From NCBI RefSeq assembly GCF_011753055.1, contig NZ_VWWJ01000022.1, positions 81,017-145,016 on the forward strand: DNA of 64,000 bases. Direction: 5' to 3'. This document shows positions 27,870 through 35,984 of the stretch, in pieces; the stretch's first letter is position 1; each line of letters begins with the position of its first letter. A program made the translations under genes and the position numbers. The notes beneath the pieces are model-generated. The model ran no database searches. It worked only from the letters and a program-made list of their open reading frames with translations, and was not told where the DNA came from. The DNA is from Burkholderia sp. Ax-1719 (GTDB lineage Bacteria > Pseudomonadota > Gammaproteobacteria > Burkholderiales > Burkholderiaceae).

Positions 27870-30103
27870 CGAAGCGACGCACGACGACGACCGCGGGGCC
27901 GAAAGATAGCATCGGCGTGACGGGGGATCTGTTTGCGCAACTGGAAGCGCAAGACGAAGCTGTGGCGCTCGAACCAGTCCATGCGGTCGAAGCTCAAAAA
28001 ACAGTTGTACGCGCAACGTCTCAGGAGTCGGCGGCACAGATGCTTGCCACCTTGGAGCGTTGGGTCGAACGGGGCTGGCTACGCGCGCTCGACGGTGCGT
28101 TTGCGCGTTTTCTGCTTGAGGAGACGCCACACGCGCCGCCGTTGCTCTTGCTTGCGGCGGCGCTGGCCAGCCATCAGTTAGGGCGCGGGCATGTGTGCCT
28201 CGATTTGCAGGCCACGCTGGAAGATCCGGCGTTTGCCTTGTCCTTGCCGCCCGACGGCCCGCAGGTGCTGACCGACGAGCCGCCTCAACCGCCAGCGGAA
28301 GTACTCGCGGGCGTGACGCTCGAAGACTGGTTCGCGGCGCTCGACTTTCCCGATCTGGTGAGCGCAGAGGAGGGCAACACGCCGCTGGTGCTGACCGGAA
28401 CGCGCTGCTATCTGCGCCGTTACTGGCAATACGAACAGGACGTGCGTGCAGGCATCGAGGCGCGTCTGGCGCAGCGTGCGCGCATCGAGGCGGAGTTGCC
28501 CGCCGAAGCGGCGCGCGTGGCGCTCGATGCACTGTTTGCGCCGCGGGAAACCGCGAATCCCAATCCCGCTAACCAGACCAGGCGCGCGGACTGGCAAAAG
28601 CTCGCCTGTGCGCTCGCGGCACGCAGCGCCTTTAGCATCATCACGGGCGGACCTGGCACAGGTAAGACCACCACTGTGGTGAAGTTGTTGGCACTCCTGC
28701 AAACTTTGGCGCTTGGCGGCAAGGTGTCGGCGCGGCCTTTGCGAATCCGTCTTGCTGCTCCAACGGGGAAGGCGGCGGCGCGCCTGAACGAATCGATCGC
28801 GGGTGCGGTCGCGCGTTTGCCGTTCGATGCTCTTGCGCAAGGCGTGGACGCGCAGGCGTTGCGTAACGCGATTCCCACGGCTGTGACTACGCTCCATCGG
28901 GTGCTCGGCACGCGCCCTGGCAGCCGGCGTTTTCGTCATGATGCGGCCAATCCGCTGCCCGTCGATGTGCTGGTGATCGACGAAGCCTCGATGGTCGATC
29001 TGGAAATGATGGCGGCGGTGCTCGATGCCTTGCCGCCCACGGCGCGTCTGATCCTGCTTGGCGACAAGGACCAGTTGGCGTCGGTGGAGGCGGGCGCGGT
29101 GCTGGGCGAGCTTTGCGATCGCGCACGCGAAGGCCACTACACCGAGGCAACGCGCGCGTGGCTGGAGGCCGCGACGGGCGAGCGCATCGACGCCGCGATG
29201 CTCGACGCGCATGGCACGCCGCTCGATCAAGCCGTGGCGATGCTGCGCCAGAGCCATCGTTTCGCATCGGAAAGCGGCATCGGCGCACTTGCCGAACTGG
29301 TGAATACCGGTGACGCCACGGGCGTGGCGAAGATCTGGCGGCACGGCTACGCGGATCTCGCGCGCCTCATTTGCCCCGCGCACGACGACGCATCGCTGCG
29401 CGCGCTGATCGTCGACGGAAACGTGGGCGAAACGCACGAGGCACAGCGCCGCGGTTACCGCCACTATCTGGAAACGATGCGTAGCACGCGTCCCGAGCCC
29501 GGTGCAGCGCCCGAACAACTCGTCGAGTGGGCGGCGGATGTCCTCAAGGCGCATACGGAGTTTCAATTGCTCTGCGCCTTGCGGCGCGGCACGTGGGGCG
29601 TGGAAGGACTGAACAGGCGCGTGGCGCGGCTGCTGCAGGAAGAAGGCCTGATCGAGCCGCTGGGCGACTGGTATGCGGGGCGACCCGTGCTGGTCACGCA
29701 TAACGACTACGAACTGGGCCTGATGAACGGCGATATCGGCATTGCGCTCGATTTGCCGGTTGAGGCTGGGATGCCGCCGGTGCTGCGTGTGGCGTTTCCT
29801 TCGGGAGACGGTACGGGCGGCGTGAAGTGGGTGTCGCCTAGCCGCTTGCAAGGTGTGGAGACCGTGTTTGCGCTAACGGTGCACAAATCGCAGGGCTCAG
29901 AATTCACACACGCGGCGCTCGTGCTGCCGGACACCTACAGCCCTATATTGACGCGCGAACTCGTTTATACGGGCATCACGCGCGCGCGGGCTTTCCTGAC
30001 GCTGGCCGTGCCGGAAGGACGCTCGGTGCTCGACCGCGCGGTGGTCGCCAAGGTGCAACGTGCGAGCGGTTTGATGGCGGGTCTTGCCCGCGACGCACAG
30101 TGA
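27866..30103 (+). CDS. recD: Exodeoxyribonuclease V subunit alpha, RecD
   Basis: A 745-residue SF1B 5'-3' helicase. Walker A GGPGTGKTTT has its Lys at residue 267; the DEAD-like motif VLVIDEASMVDLEMM is near 370; LLGDKDQLASVEAGAVLGEL follows (motif III); the C-terminal UvrD-like motif VHKSQGSEFTHAALVLP is near 671 and ELVYTGITRAR near 693. The first ~40 residues and a segment near 450-550 are longer than in E. coli RecD (608 residues). It overlaps recB by ATGA. The operon ends in a composite hairpin shared with the convergent ohr gene. Confidence 0.95.
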   Translation: MTKRRTTTTAGPKDSIGVTGDLFAQLEAQDEAVALEPVHAVEAQKTVVRATSQESAAQMLATLERWVERGWLRALDGAFARFLLEETPHAPPLLLLAAALASHQLGRGHVCLDLQATLEDPAFALSLPPDGPQVLTDEPPQPPAEVLAGVTLEDWFAALDFPDLVSAEEGNTPLVLTGTRCYLRRYWQYEQDVRAGIEARLAQRARIEAELPAEAARVALDALFAPRETANPNPANQTRRADWQKLACALAARSAFSIITGGPGTGKTTTVVKLLALLQTLALGGKVSARPLRIRLAAPTGKAAARLNESIAGAVARLPFDALAQGVDAQALRNAIPTAVTTLHRVLGTRPGSRRFRHDAANPLPVDVLVIDEASMVDLEMMAAVLDALPPTARLILLGDKDQLASVEAGAVLGELCDRAREGHYTEATRAWLEAATGERIDAAMLDAHGTPLDQAVAMLRQSHRFASESGIGALAELVNTGDATGVAKIWRHGYADLARLICPAHDDASLRALIVDGNVGETHEAQRRGYRHYLETMRSTRPEPGAAPEQLVEWAADVLKAHTEFQLLCALRRGTWGVEGLNRRVARLLQEEGLIEPLGDWYAGRPVLVTHNDYELGLMNGDIGIALDLPVEAGMPPVLRVAFPSGDGTGGVKWVSPSRLQGVETVFALTVHKSQGSEFTHAALVLPDTYSPILTRELVYTGITRARAFLTLAVPEGRSVLDRAVVAKVQRASGLMAGLARDAQ

Positions 30104-30134
30104 ACGGACCGCAGTTTCCGATCCGATATAGAGA

Positions 30135-30196
30135 AAACGCGTCGGGTGCCGGGTCGGGCCCTGACCTGGCCCGCTCCGTCACCATCCGACGCGTTT
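30135..30196. terminator. Composite hairpin terminator between recD and ohr
   Basis: An outer 11-bp perfect stem (AAACGCGTCGG at 30135-30145 with CCGACGCGTTT at 30186-30196) encloses an inner CGGGCC/GGCCCG hairpin (30155-30160 with 30168-30173). The GTTT and AAAC ends provide short U-tracts in both directions for these convergent genes. Confidence 0.7.
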
Positions 30197-30217
30197 GATC
30201 CTGTTTCCGCTGCGTCC

Positions 30218-30643
30218 TTAGACGATCGTCAGCGTCACGTCGATGTTGTTGCGCGTGGCGTTCGAGTACGGGCAGACGATGTGTGCCGCGTCGACCAGCT
30301 TTTGAGCGGCAGCGCGGTCCAGGCCCGGCAGCGAGATGCGCAGTTCGACCTGGATGCCGAAGCCGTTGGGGATCTGGCCGATGCCCACGTGGCCGTTGAC
30401 CGAAACGTCAGCCGGGATCGCGATCTTGTCGCGCGCCGCCACGAACTTCATCGCGCCGATGAAGCAGGCGCTGTAGCCCGCTGCAAACAGCTGTTCCGGG
30501 TTCGTGCCGTCGCCGCCTGCGCCGCCCAGTTCGCGCGGCGTGGTGAGCTTGAGGTCCAGGTTGCTGGCGGGCACCACGGCGCGGCCGTCGCGGCCTCCGG
30601 TTGCGGTGGCTTCGGCGGTGTAGAGGACTTTTTCGATCGACAT
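30218..30643 (-). CDS. ohr: Organic hydroperoxide resistance protein (Ohr subfamily of OsmC)
   Basis: A 141-residue thiol peroxidase that reduces organic hydroperoxides in the cytoplasm. The two catalytic cysteines are C60 (GYSACFIGA) and C124 (HIVCPYSNATRNN), and the N-terminal TAEATATGGRDGRA block identifies the Ohr rather than the OsmC subgroup. I chose ATG 30643, which follows GGAGAAACC; an open extension upstream carries no family signature. Ohr is usually controlled by the MarR-type OhrR, but no ohrR lies beside it here; instead a TetR gene follows upstream on the same strand, with matching palindromes in between. Confidence 0.94.
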   Translation of the reverse strand: MSIEKVLYTAEATATGGRDGRAVVPASNLDLKLTTPRELGGAGGDGTNPEQLFAAGYSACFIGAMKFVAARDKIAIPADVSVNGHVGIGQIPNGFGIQVELRISLPGLDRAAAQKLVDAAHIVCPYSNATRNNIDVTLTIV

Positions 30644-30817
30644 GGTGGTTTCTCCAGTGTGGGCAATGTTGCCAGGAAACTGCGGTGATAAATCGTTAGT
30701 CATCCAGACCGATAGCGGTCTTCGCGACAGGTGCTTGACTGCGTAACTTCGACGATAGCGTTCGATCGTGGCGTCTGCGTGATTGTGATCGGATCACCAT
30801 CGTCTTGCTTCAAATAC

Positions 30818-30837
30818 TATCTATCACTAGATAGATA
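30818..30837. promoter_or_regulatory. Operator-like palindrome 1 upstream of ohr
   Basis: TATCTATC-ACTA-GATAGATA, a perfect 8+4+8 inverted repeat 175 bases before the ohr start. It has the same half-sites and spacer length as the palindrome at 30897-30916. The two copies are 79 bases apart. They are the likely binding sites of the neighbouring TetR-type regulator. Confidence 0.7.
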
Positions 30838-30896
30838 TAGGGCGACGACATCAGCATACATTAGTCTCTGTCTGACTTCGCGTCCCTTAACAAGGC

Positions 30897-30916
30897 TATC
30901 TATCAGAAGATAGATA
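30897..30916. promoter_or_regulatory. Operator-like palindrome 2 between the TetR gene and ohr
   Basis: TATCTATC-AGAA-GATAGATA, again a perfect 8+4+8 inverted repeat with half-sites identical to those at 30818-30837. It lies between the end of the TetR gene (30983) and ohr. The rest of the 339-base gap shows no gene. Confidence 0.7.
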
Positions 30917-30982
30917 AACCGTTCTGCAAAAAGGCGGTGAACCGCCTTCCTTGAATCTTTTACGCCAGTCGCCCTGCAATGC

Positions 30983-31549
30983 TCAGGGGGCGACTTTCCA
31001 CATGGCCTCGACGTCTTCCAGACGCGTCTTCGTGTGAAACAGCCGGCTTGCCAGCACACTGCCTTGCAACGCGGCGAACAGTGTACGCGCCGCGCTTTCC
31101 GGCTTGCCGCGCGCCACCAGCGTGCCTTCCTTGACACCTTGGGCCAGCACCTTTGCCAGCCACGCCTCGTTGGTGCGAAAGAACGCCTGCACAGCTTCGC
31201 GCACGGCTTCCGGCAGCGTCTCGATGTCGGCGGCCAGCATGCCGCACAGACAGATCTGATTGCCGTCACCCAGCGTCTTGCCGAAGAAGCGCGTGTACAT
31301 CGCGAGCTTCTGGTCGGCCGGCAACGCCGGATCGACCGCTTGCAGCGCCTGCATGACTTCCTCGCTGTACTGCTTCACCGCCTCCAGCACCAGATCGTCT
31401 TTCGACGGGAAGTAGTAGTGGATGCTCGACGTCTTCACGCCCACGAGTTCAGACAGATCGCGATAGCTAAACCCGTTGTACCCCCGCAGCATCATCAACG
31501 TGATGGCGTGGTCGAGAACCTGTTCGCGTACTGTCAACTTCGTGTTCAT
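30983..31549 (-). CDS. TetR/AcrR-family transcriptional regulator beside ohr
   Basis: A 188-residue one-component repressor. The helix-turn-helix lies at about residues 21-50 (GYNGFSYRDLSELVGVKTSSIHYYFPSKDDLV), followed by a ligand-binding helical domain that contains two close cysteines in NQICLCGMLAAD (about 95-106). Start ATG 31549 was chosen as the first Met before the HTH; further upstream Met codons would run through the putative operator. A degenerate copy of the TATCTATC/GATAGATA palindrome lies 12 bases upstream of the start, and two perfect copies lie between this gene and ohr. The simplest reading is autoregulation plus control of ohr; the cysteines could sense peroxides or electrophiles, as in NemR. 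Confidence 0.85.
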   Translation of the reverse strand: MNTKLTVREQVLDHAITLMMLRGYNGFSYRDLSELVGVKTSSIHYYFPSKDDLVLEAVKQYSEEVMQALQAVDPALPADQKLAMYTRFFGKTLGDGNQICLCGMLAADIETLPEAVREAVQAFFRTNEAWLAKVLAQGVKEGTLVARGKPESAARTLFAALQGSVLASRLFHTKTRLEDVEAMWKVAP

Positions 31550-31560
31550 GGGCTCTAATT

Positions 31561-31580
31561 TATCTACTGGAAGGTAGACT
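31561..31580. promoter_or_regulatory. Degenerate operator copy in the TetR gene's own promoter
   Basis: TATCTACT-GGAA-GGTAGACT. The inner halves TCTAC/GTAGA are symmetric about the centre, and the left half matches the perfect upstream-of-ohr half-site TATCTATC in six of eight bases. It ends 12 bases before the TetR start codon, a classical autorepression site. Confidence 0.6.
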
Positions 31581-31673
31581 GTCAAGCGCTGTCTGGAAAT
31601 TTTTGTTTCGCGGCTGGGTTTCCTTTGGGAAACGGGCGGCTGGATGCCGCCCGGGACAAGAATTCAGACGGCT

Positions 31674-32309
31674 TCAGAGACCACGATGGCCGGCGCTGAC
31701 AATCAGGCGCAGGCCCAGCGCGGCGATCGCACCGGCGGCAACACGATCGATCCAGCGCTTCGCACGCAGATAGAGATCGCGCGGACGCTGGCTCGAAAAG
31801 CTGAGCGCGACCACGGTGTACCAGCCCGTCTCGATCGCGAAAACCAGCGGCGGCAGGGCGAAATAACACCAGAGCGGCGGATGTTGCGGCAGCAAGGCCA
31901 CGAAGATACTGCCGTAGGCCACGGCCGTTTTGGGATTGCTGAGTTGGGTCGTCAGGCCGGTCCAGAACGACTTGCCCGGATGCGCAGCCTGAGTTTCGCT
32001 CTTGCCCATCGACACCGGCTGGCCAGCGCCGCGCCAGATGCGCGAGGCGATGTAGAGCAAATAGACGCCGCCCGCAATCTTGAGCCCCGCATAGAGCCAG
32101 GCAACCGTGGCGAGCAAGGTATACAGCCCGGCGAGCGCGATGCCCGCAAAGCAGATCGCGCCGATACCCATGCCGAGCGCGGTCGCCACGCCATCGCGCC
32201 GCGACAGCCCAATCGAATTGCGCGCGACCATCACGAAGCTGGGTCCGGGACTCATCGCACCGAGCAAAACGGCGGCGAGGATGCTGACAACGGCGGTAGT
32301 GGGGGACAT
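31674..32309 (-). CDS. LysE/RhtB-family amino acid exporter
   Basis: A 211-residue inner-membrane protein with five to six helices. The family signature LLGAMSPGPSFVMVARNSIGLSRRDGVATALGMGIG is at about residues 15-50 (conserved SPGP and R-GG-like turn), and FWTGLTTQLSNPKTAVAYGSIF near 100-121 is the second conserved block. Relatives export lysine, threonine, homoserine or other amino acids. It lies 101 bases downstream of a TetR gene on the same strand, with a 14-bp inverted repeat in the gap. The substrate is not deducible. Confidence 0.88.
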   Translation of the reverse strand: MSPTTAVVSILAAVLLGAMSPGPSFVMVARNSIGLSRRDGVATALGMGIGAICFAGIALAGLYTLLATVAWLYAGLKIAGGVYLLYIASRIWRGAGQPVSMGKSETQAAHPGKSFWTGLTTQLSNPKTAVAYGSIFVALLPQHPPLWCYFALPPLVFAIETGWYTVVALSFSSQRPRDLYLRAKRWIDRVAAGAIAALGLRLIVSAGHRGL

Positions 32310-32348
32310 GGCGACCTTGGGTGGGCGGAAGGGGTCTTTAACAGTAGC

Positions 32349-32402
32349 ACGCGTTTCCGATACGGCATTAAACGCCTTTCAATTCTCTTATCGGAAACGC
32401 GT
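32349..32402. promoter_or_regulatory. 14-bp perfect inverted repeat with 26-nt loop upstream of the exporter gene
   Basis: ACGCGTTTCCGATA (32349-32362) and TATCGGAAACGCGT (32389-32402) are perfect complements. They fill most of the gap between the CerR-like TetR stop and the LysE-family start. No T-run follows on either strand, so it is more likely a paired operator or an RNA structure than a terminator. Confidence 0.55.
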
Positions 32403-32410
32403 AGCTGCCT

Positions 32411-33121
32411 TCACGTCTTGTTGCGCTGTCGGCTCCAGTGCTCCAGCAGCACACGTGTCTGCTCGCAGACGCTGGCCTTCAGAAACTCGGCTTTCTCACG
32501 ATCGATCTCGTTCCATTCGAGCGTCGTCAGCGCCGAGCGGCGCGCGATATGGAACACCAGCAATTGCCCATAGAGGCTGAACATGCGCACGGTGGTCAGC
32601 GTGTCGTCGGCGCGGCTGCCGGTGATGCGCGCCAGCAGTTCGACGTTCACGGTATTGAGCGGCGTACGCACGCGCTCGCGCAGCACTTCCGAGCCGACTT
32701 CCGGTTCGCCGCCGCCTTGCTCGCGCGCGAAGAACAGGCGTTGATCGGGTTCGCTGCTCTTGATGAACGTGCGGTCGGCTACCGCGCGCTGGATGTCGAG
32801 GAAGGCTTCAATCAGCGCTTCGGTGTCGCCGTTGCGTTCCAGCACGGCACGCGCGCGCAGCACGGCGGGTTCGAATGCTTGCCAGGATTCGTCGGCAATT
32901 GATTCGGCGCACGCGCGGTAAAGCCCTTCCTTGTTTTCGAAGTAGTACTGCAGCGCGGGGGCATTCACGCCCGCGCGGGCGGCGATGTCGCGTGTGGAAG
33001 CGCCTTCGAAACCATGCTGCCCGAACAGGCTGATGGCGGCTTCGATGATCTTGCGGCGGGTTTCGTCTCCGCGCGCATAACCGCCCGCCGAGGGGCGGCG
33101 CAGTCGTTTTGGTTCGTTCAT
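32411..33121 (-). CDS. TetR-family regulator with CerR-type C-terminal domain
   Basis: A 236-residue repressor. The HTH is at about residues 22-66 (RRKIIEAAISLFGQHGFEGASTRDIAARAGVNAPALQYYFENKEGLY). The C-terminal region (FIKSSEPDQRLFFAREQ, LLARITGS) resembles the CerR/YbiH-type (DUF1956) ligand domain. It is divergent from emrA; a near-perfect palindrome sits between the -35 and -10 boxes of the efflux promoter, so this protein most likely represses the pump genes. YbiH/CecR of E. coli controls an efflux pump in a similar arrangement. Confidence 0.86.
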   Translation of the reverse strand: MNEPKRLRRPSAGGYARGDETRRKIIEAAISLFGQHGFEGASTRDIAARAGVNAPALQYYFENKEGLYRACAESIADESWQAFEPAVLRARAVLERNGDTEALIEAFLDIQRAVADRTFIKSSEPDQRLFFAREQGGGEPEVGSEVLRERVRTPLNTVNVELLARITGSRADDTLTTVRMFSLYGQLLVFHIARRSALTTLEWNEIDREKAEFLKASVCEQTRVLLEHWSRQRNKT

Positions 33122-33161
33122 GTCATGTGGGGTTGCGGCTTGGCTGACGAAAATATAACAC

Positions 33162-33190
33162 TTGACAGAATTTTTCCGGGTGGAATAATT
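33162..33190 (+). promoter_or_regulatory. Efflux-operon promoter overlapped by an operator-like palindrome
   Basis: A -35 box TTGACA (33162-33167) is followed at 16 bases by AATAAT (33184-33189). An inverted repeat AATTTTTCC-GGGT-GGAATAATT (33169-33190, one mismatch) fills the spacer and covers the -10. Binding of the divergent TetR here would block transcription of the EmrA/EmrB/OprM-like operon. Confidence 0.6.
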
Positions 33191-33231
33191 TTGCCAACTG
33201 GAAATAATCTTTTACTGGGGTTGTGAAAATC

Positions 33232-34368
33232 ATGTCAACGACTGCGGGAGCGCCCGGGCGCGAAGTGCCGGGCGACGCCGTTTCGCCGGAGAAGCGTGGC
33301 AATAAACGCATGGTGCTGATCGGTCTCGGGCTCGGGGCGCTGGTTGCCGCCGGCGTCTGGGGCGGTCACTGGTGGCTCGTGGGCCGCTTCATCGAAAGTA
33401 CCGACGATGCCTATCTGCAGGCGGATAGCGTGACCGTCGCGCCGAAGGTCAGCGGCTATGTCACCGACGTCTATGTCGCCGACAACCAGACCGTGAAGGT
33501 GGGCGATCCGCTCGTGAAGCTCGACGCGCGCCAGTATCAGGTGGCGCTCGATCAGGCCAACGCGACCATCGACGCACGCGCCGCCGACATCCAGCACGCC
33601 GATGCGCAACTCGCGCAGCAGCGCGCCAACATCGCGCAGGCGCAGGCCCAGCAGGAAGTGGCGCGTGTGAGCTTGCGTCACGCTCAGGACGAAGTTGCGC
33701 GCTATACGCCGCTCGCGGCGACCGGTGCGGAAACCACCGAGCGTCTGGCTGAACTCAAGAGCAACCGCGACCAGGCGCAGGCAACCCTGGCCGCCGATTC
33801 CGCCGCCGTCGAAGCGCAGCGTTCGCAGGTCGCGGCACTGACGGCGCAGCAGGCGCAGGCGCGTGCGCAGCTTGAAGCGGCGCGCGCCAGTGCGGCGCAG
33901 TCGCAACTCGATCTGGACAATACCGTGGTCAAGAGCGCGCTCGCTGGGCGCGTGGGCGATCGCACGGTGCGCGTGGGGCAGTACGTGCAACCGGGCACGC
34001 GCATGCTGACGGTCGTCCCGGTGCAGAAGACTTACCTCACCGCGAACTTCAAGGAAACGCAGATCGGCCGCATGCGTATCGGTCAGCCGGTCGAGCTGTA
34101 TGTCGACGCATTGCCGGGCCACACGCTGCATGGCGTGGTGGACAGTTTCTCGCCGGGCACGGGCGCGCAGTTCGCGCTGTTGCCGCCGGAAAACGCTACG
34201 GGCAACTTCACGAAGATCGTGCAGCGCGTGCCGGTGCGTATCCGGCTCGATACCGGTCCTGAAACGCGCGGCGTGCTGCTGCCGGGCATGTCCGTGACCG
34301 TCGATGTCGATACGCGTTCCGCGCGCGACGACGATCGCCGTATCGACGCCGAGAACCATCGTGGCTGA
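33232..34368 (+). CDS. emrA: HlyD/EmrA-type membrane fusion protein of a tripartite efflux pump
   Basis: A 378-residue periplasmic adaptor. One membrane anchor lies at about residues 24-48 (RMVLIGLGLGALVAAGVWGGHWW), then the biotinyl-lipoyl half (STDDAYLQADSVTVAPKVSGYVTDVYVADNQTVKVGDPL), a long alpha-helical hairpin rich in Gln/Ala (about 110-220) and the second lipoyl half with the beta-barrel (LDNTVVKSALAGRVGDRTVRVGQYVQPG). It links an inner-membrane MFS pump to an outer-membrane channel. ATG 33232 was chosen over GTG 33223 because of the spacing from CTGGGG. The stop overlaps the GTG start of emrB. Confidence 0.9.
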   Translation: MSTTAGAPGREVPGDAVSPEKRGNKRMVLIGLGLGALVAAGVWGGHWWLVGRFIESTDDAYLQADSVTVAPKVSGYVTDVYVADNQTVKVGDPLVKLDARQYQVALDQANATIDARAADIQHADAQLAQQRANIAQAQAQQEVARVSLRHAQDEVARYTPLAATGAETTERLAELKSNRDQAQATLAADSAAVEAQRSQVAALTAQQAQARAQLEAARASAAQSQLDLDNTVVKSALAGRVGDRTVRVGQYVQPGTRMLTVVPVQKTYLTANFKETQIGRMRIGQPVELYVDALPGHTLHGVVDSFSPGTGAQFALLPPENATGNFTKIVQRVPVRIRLDTGPETRGVLLPGMSVTVDVDTRSARDDDRRIDAENHRG

Positions 34369-35965
34369 TCCGGCAAGCGCGGCAACAGGTACGACCCCGG
34401 CGCCGCACCCGCACGGCGAGCGCGCCAGCGCCGCCGACTGGATCGCCGTGGCGGCAGGTGCATTGGGCGCGCTGATGGCGACGCTCGATATCTCGATCAC
34501 GAACTCGGCGCTGCCGCAGATTCAGGGCGAAATCGGCGCGACCGGCACGGAAGGCACGTGGATTTCCACGGGCTACCTGATGTCCGAGATCGTGATGATT
34601 CCGCTTGCGGCCTGGCTCACGCGCGTATTCGGACTGCGAAATTTCCTGCTGGCGAATGCGGCGCTCTTTATCGGCTTTTCGATGATGTGCGGCTGGTCGG
34701 GCACGCTCGGCCTGATGATCGCCGGGCGCATCGGCCAGGGCTTCACGGGCGGCGCGATGATTCCCACCGCGCAGACCATCATCCGCACGCGGCTGCCGCT
34801 TTCGCAGTTGCCGGTCGGCATGACGGTGTTTGGCTTGATCGTGCTGCTAGGCCCCTTGCTGGGTCCCGTGCTGGGCGGCTGGCTGGCGGAAAACATCAGC
34901 TGGAGCTGGTGCTTCTTTATCAATCTGCCGGTGTGTATCGCGCTCATCACGCTGCTGATCGTGGGGCTGCCCAAGGACAAGCCGCATTGGGAAGCCTTTC
35001 TCAAAGCCGACTGGCTGGGCATCGTGGGCCTTGCCGTGGGTTTGAGCACGCTCACGGTCGTGCTCGAAGAAGGGCAGCGCGAGCGCTGGTTCGAATCGCA
35101 CATGATCGTGACGCTGACCTTTGTCTCGCTGGCGGGCATGGTGCTGATCGGCATTTCGCAGTTCGTGGCGAAAAAGCCCATTTTGCGGCTGTCGCTGATG
35201 CGCAATCCGCGTTACGCCAGTGTGATCGTGATTGTGTCGGCGGTGGGGGCGGGTCTTTACGGCATTTCCTATCTGCTGCCGCAGTTCCTCAGCATCGTGG
35301 CGGGCTACAACGCCGAACAATCCGGCGCGATCATGCTGCTGTCCGGCTTGCCCGCGTTTCTGGTGATGCCAATCCTGCCGCGGCTGCTGGGCAAGGTGGA
35401 TTTCCGCGTGCTGGTGGTGAGCGGTCTGCTGCTCTTTACGCTCAGTTGCATGCTCGATATTTCGCTGACCGCGCAGAGCGTAGGCCACGATTTCGTCTGG
35501 TCGCAGCTGATTCGCGGCGTGGCGCAGATGCTGGCGATGATGCCGCTCAATCAGGCTTCGATGGCGGCGGTCGCGCGCGAAGACTCGGGCGATGCGGCGG
35601 GCTTGTACAACATGGCGCGTAACCTGGGCGGCTCGATTGGTCTTGCGATCATCGGCACGCTGATCGACCGGCGCGAGACCTATCACACGGCCGTATTGCG
35701 CGAGTCCCTGAGCGGCAATTCGCTGATCGGGCAGGAGCGTCTCGCTTCGGGCGCGGCGAACTGGTTCGCGCAGACCGGCGATATGGCGTACTCGCAGATG
35801 CAATCGCTCGGCCAGATCGCTACGCAGATCCAGCAGCAATCGACAGTCATCACGTACTCCGAAACATTCTGGGTGCTCGGCATCGCGCTCGCTGCCTGCG
35901 TGCCGCTCGCGCTCCTGCTCAAGAAACCGCAGCCCGGCGTGAAGGCGCCGTCAGCCGGCCACTGA
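34361..35965 (+). CDS. emrB: DHA2-type MFS drug efflux permease (EmrB/QacA-like)
   Basis: A 534-residue proton antiporter with 14 predicted helices. Motif D1/A region ALMATLDISITNSALPQIQGEIGATGTEGTWISTGYL is at about residues 35-70, motif C-type GPLLGPVLGGWLAENISWSWCFFINLP near 165-190. The GTG at 34361 overlaps the emrA stop by 8 bases, so the two are translationally coupled; in-frame ATG codons upstream lie deep inside emrA. With the adaptor before it and the OprM-like channel after it, it expels drugs or toxic compounds across both membranes. The substrate is unknown. Confidence 0.9.
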   Translation: MADPASAATGTTPAPHPHGERASAADWIAVAAGALGALMATLDISITNSALPQIQGEIGATGTEGTWISTGYLMSEIVMIPLAAWLTRVFGLRNFLLANAALFIGFSMMCGWSGTLGLMIAGRIGQGFTGGAMIPTAQTIIRTRLPLSQLPVGMTVFGLIVLLGPLLGPVLGGWLAENISWSWCFFINLPVCIALITLLIVGLPKDKPHWEAFLKADWLGIVGLAVGLSTLTVVLEEGQRERWFESHMIVTLTFVSLAGMVLIGISQFVAKKPILRLSLMRNPRYASVIVIVSAVGAGLYGISYLLPQFLSIVAGYNAEQSGAIMLLSGLPAFLVMPILPRLLGKVDFRVLVVSGLLLFTLSCMLDISLTAQSVGHDFVWSQLIRGVAQMLAMMPLNQASMAAVAREDSGDAAGLYNMARNLGGSIGLAIIGTLIDRRETYHTAVLRESLSGNSLIGQERLASGAANWFAQTGDMAYSQMQSLGQIATQIQQQSTVITYSETFWVLGIALAACVPLALLLKKPQPGVKAPSAGH

Positions 35966-35984
35966 TGCTTCATTTTCCCGACTC

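Noticed and set aside
28178..29851. 557-codon minus-strand frame inside recD
   Set aside because: Antisense shadow with random-looking composition; recD motifs are intact on the plus strand.
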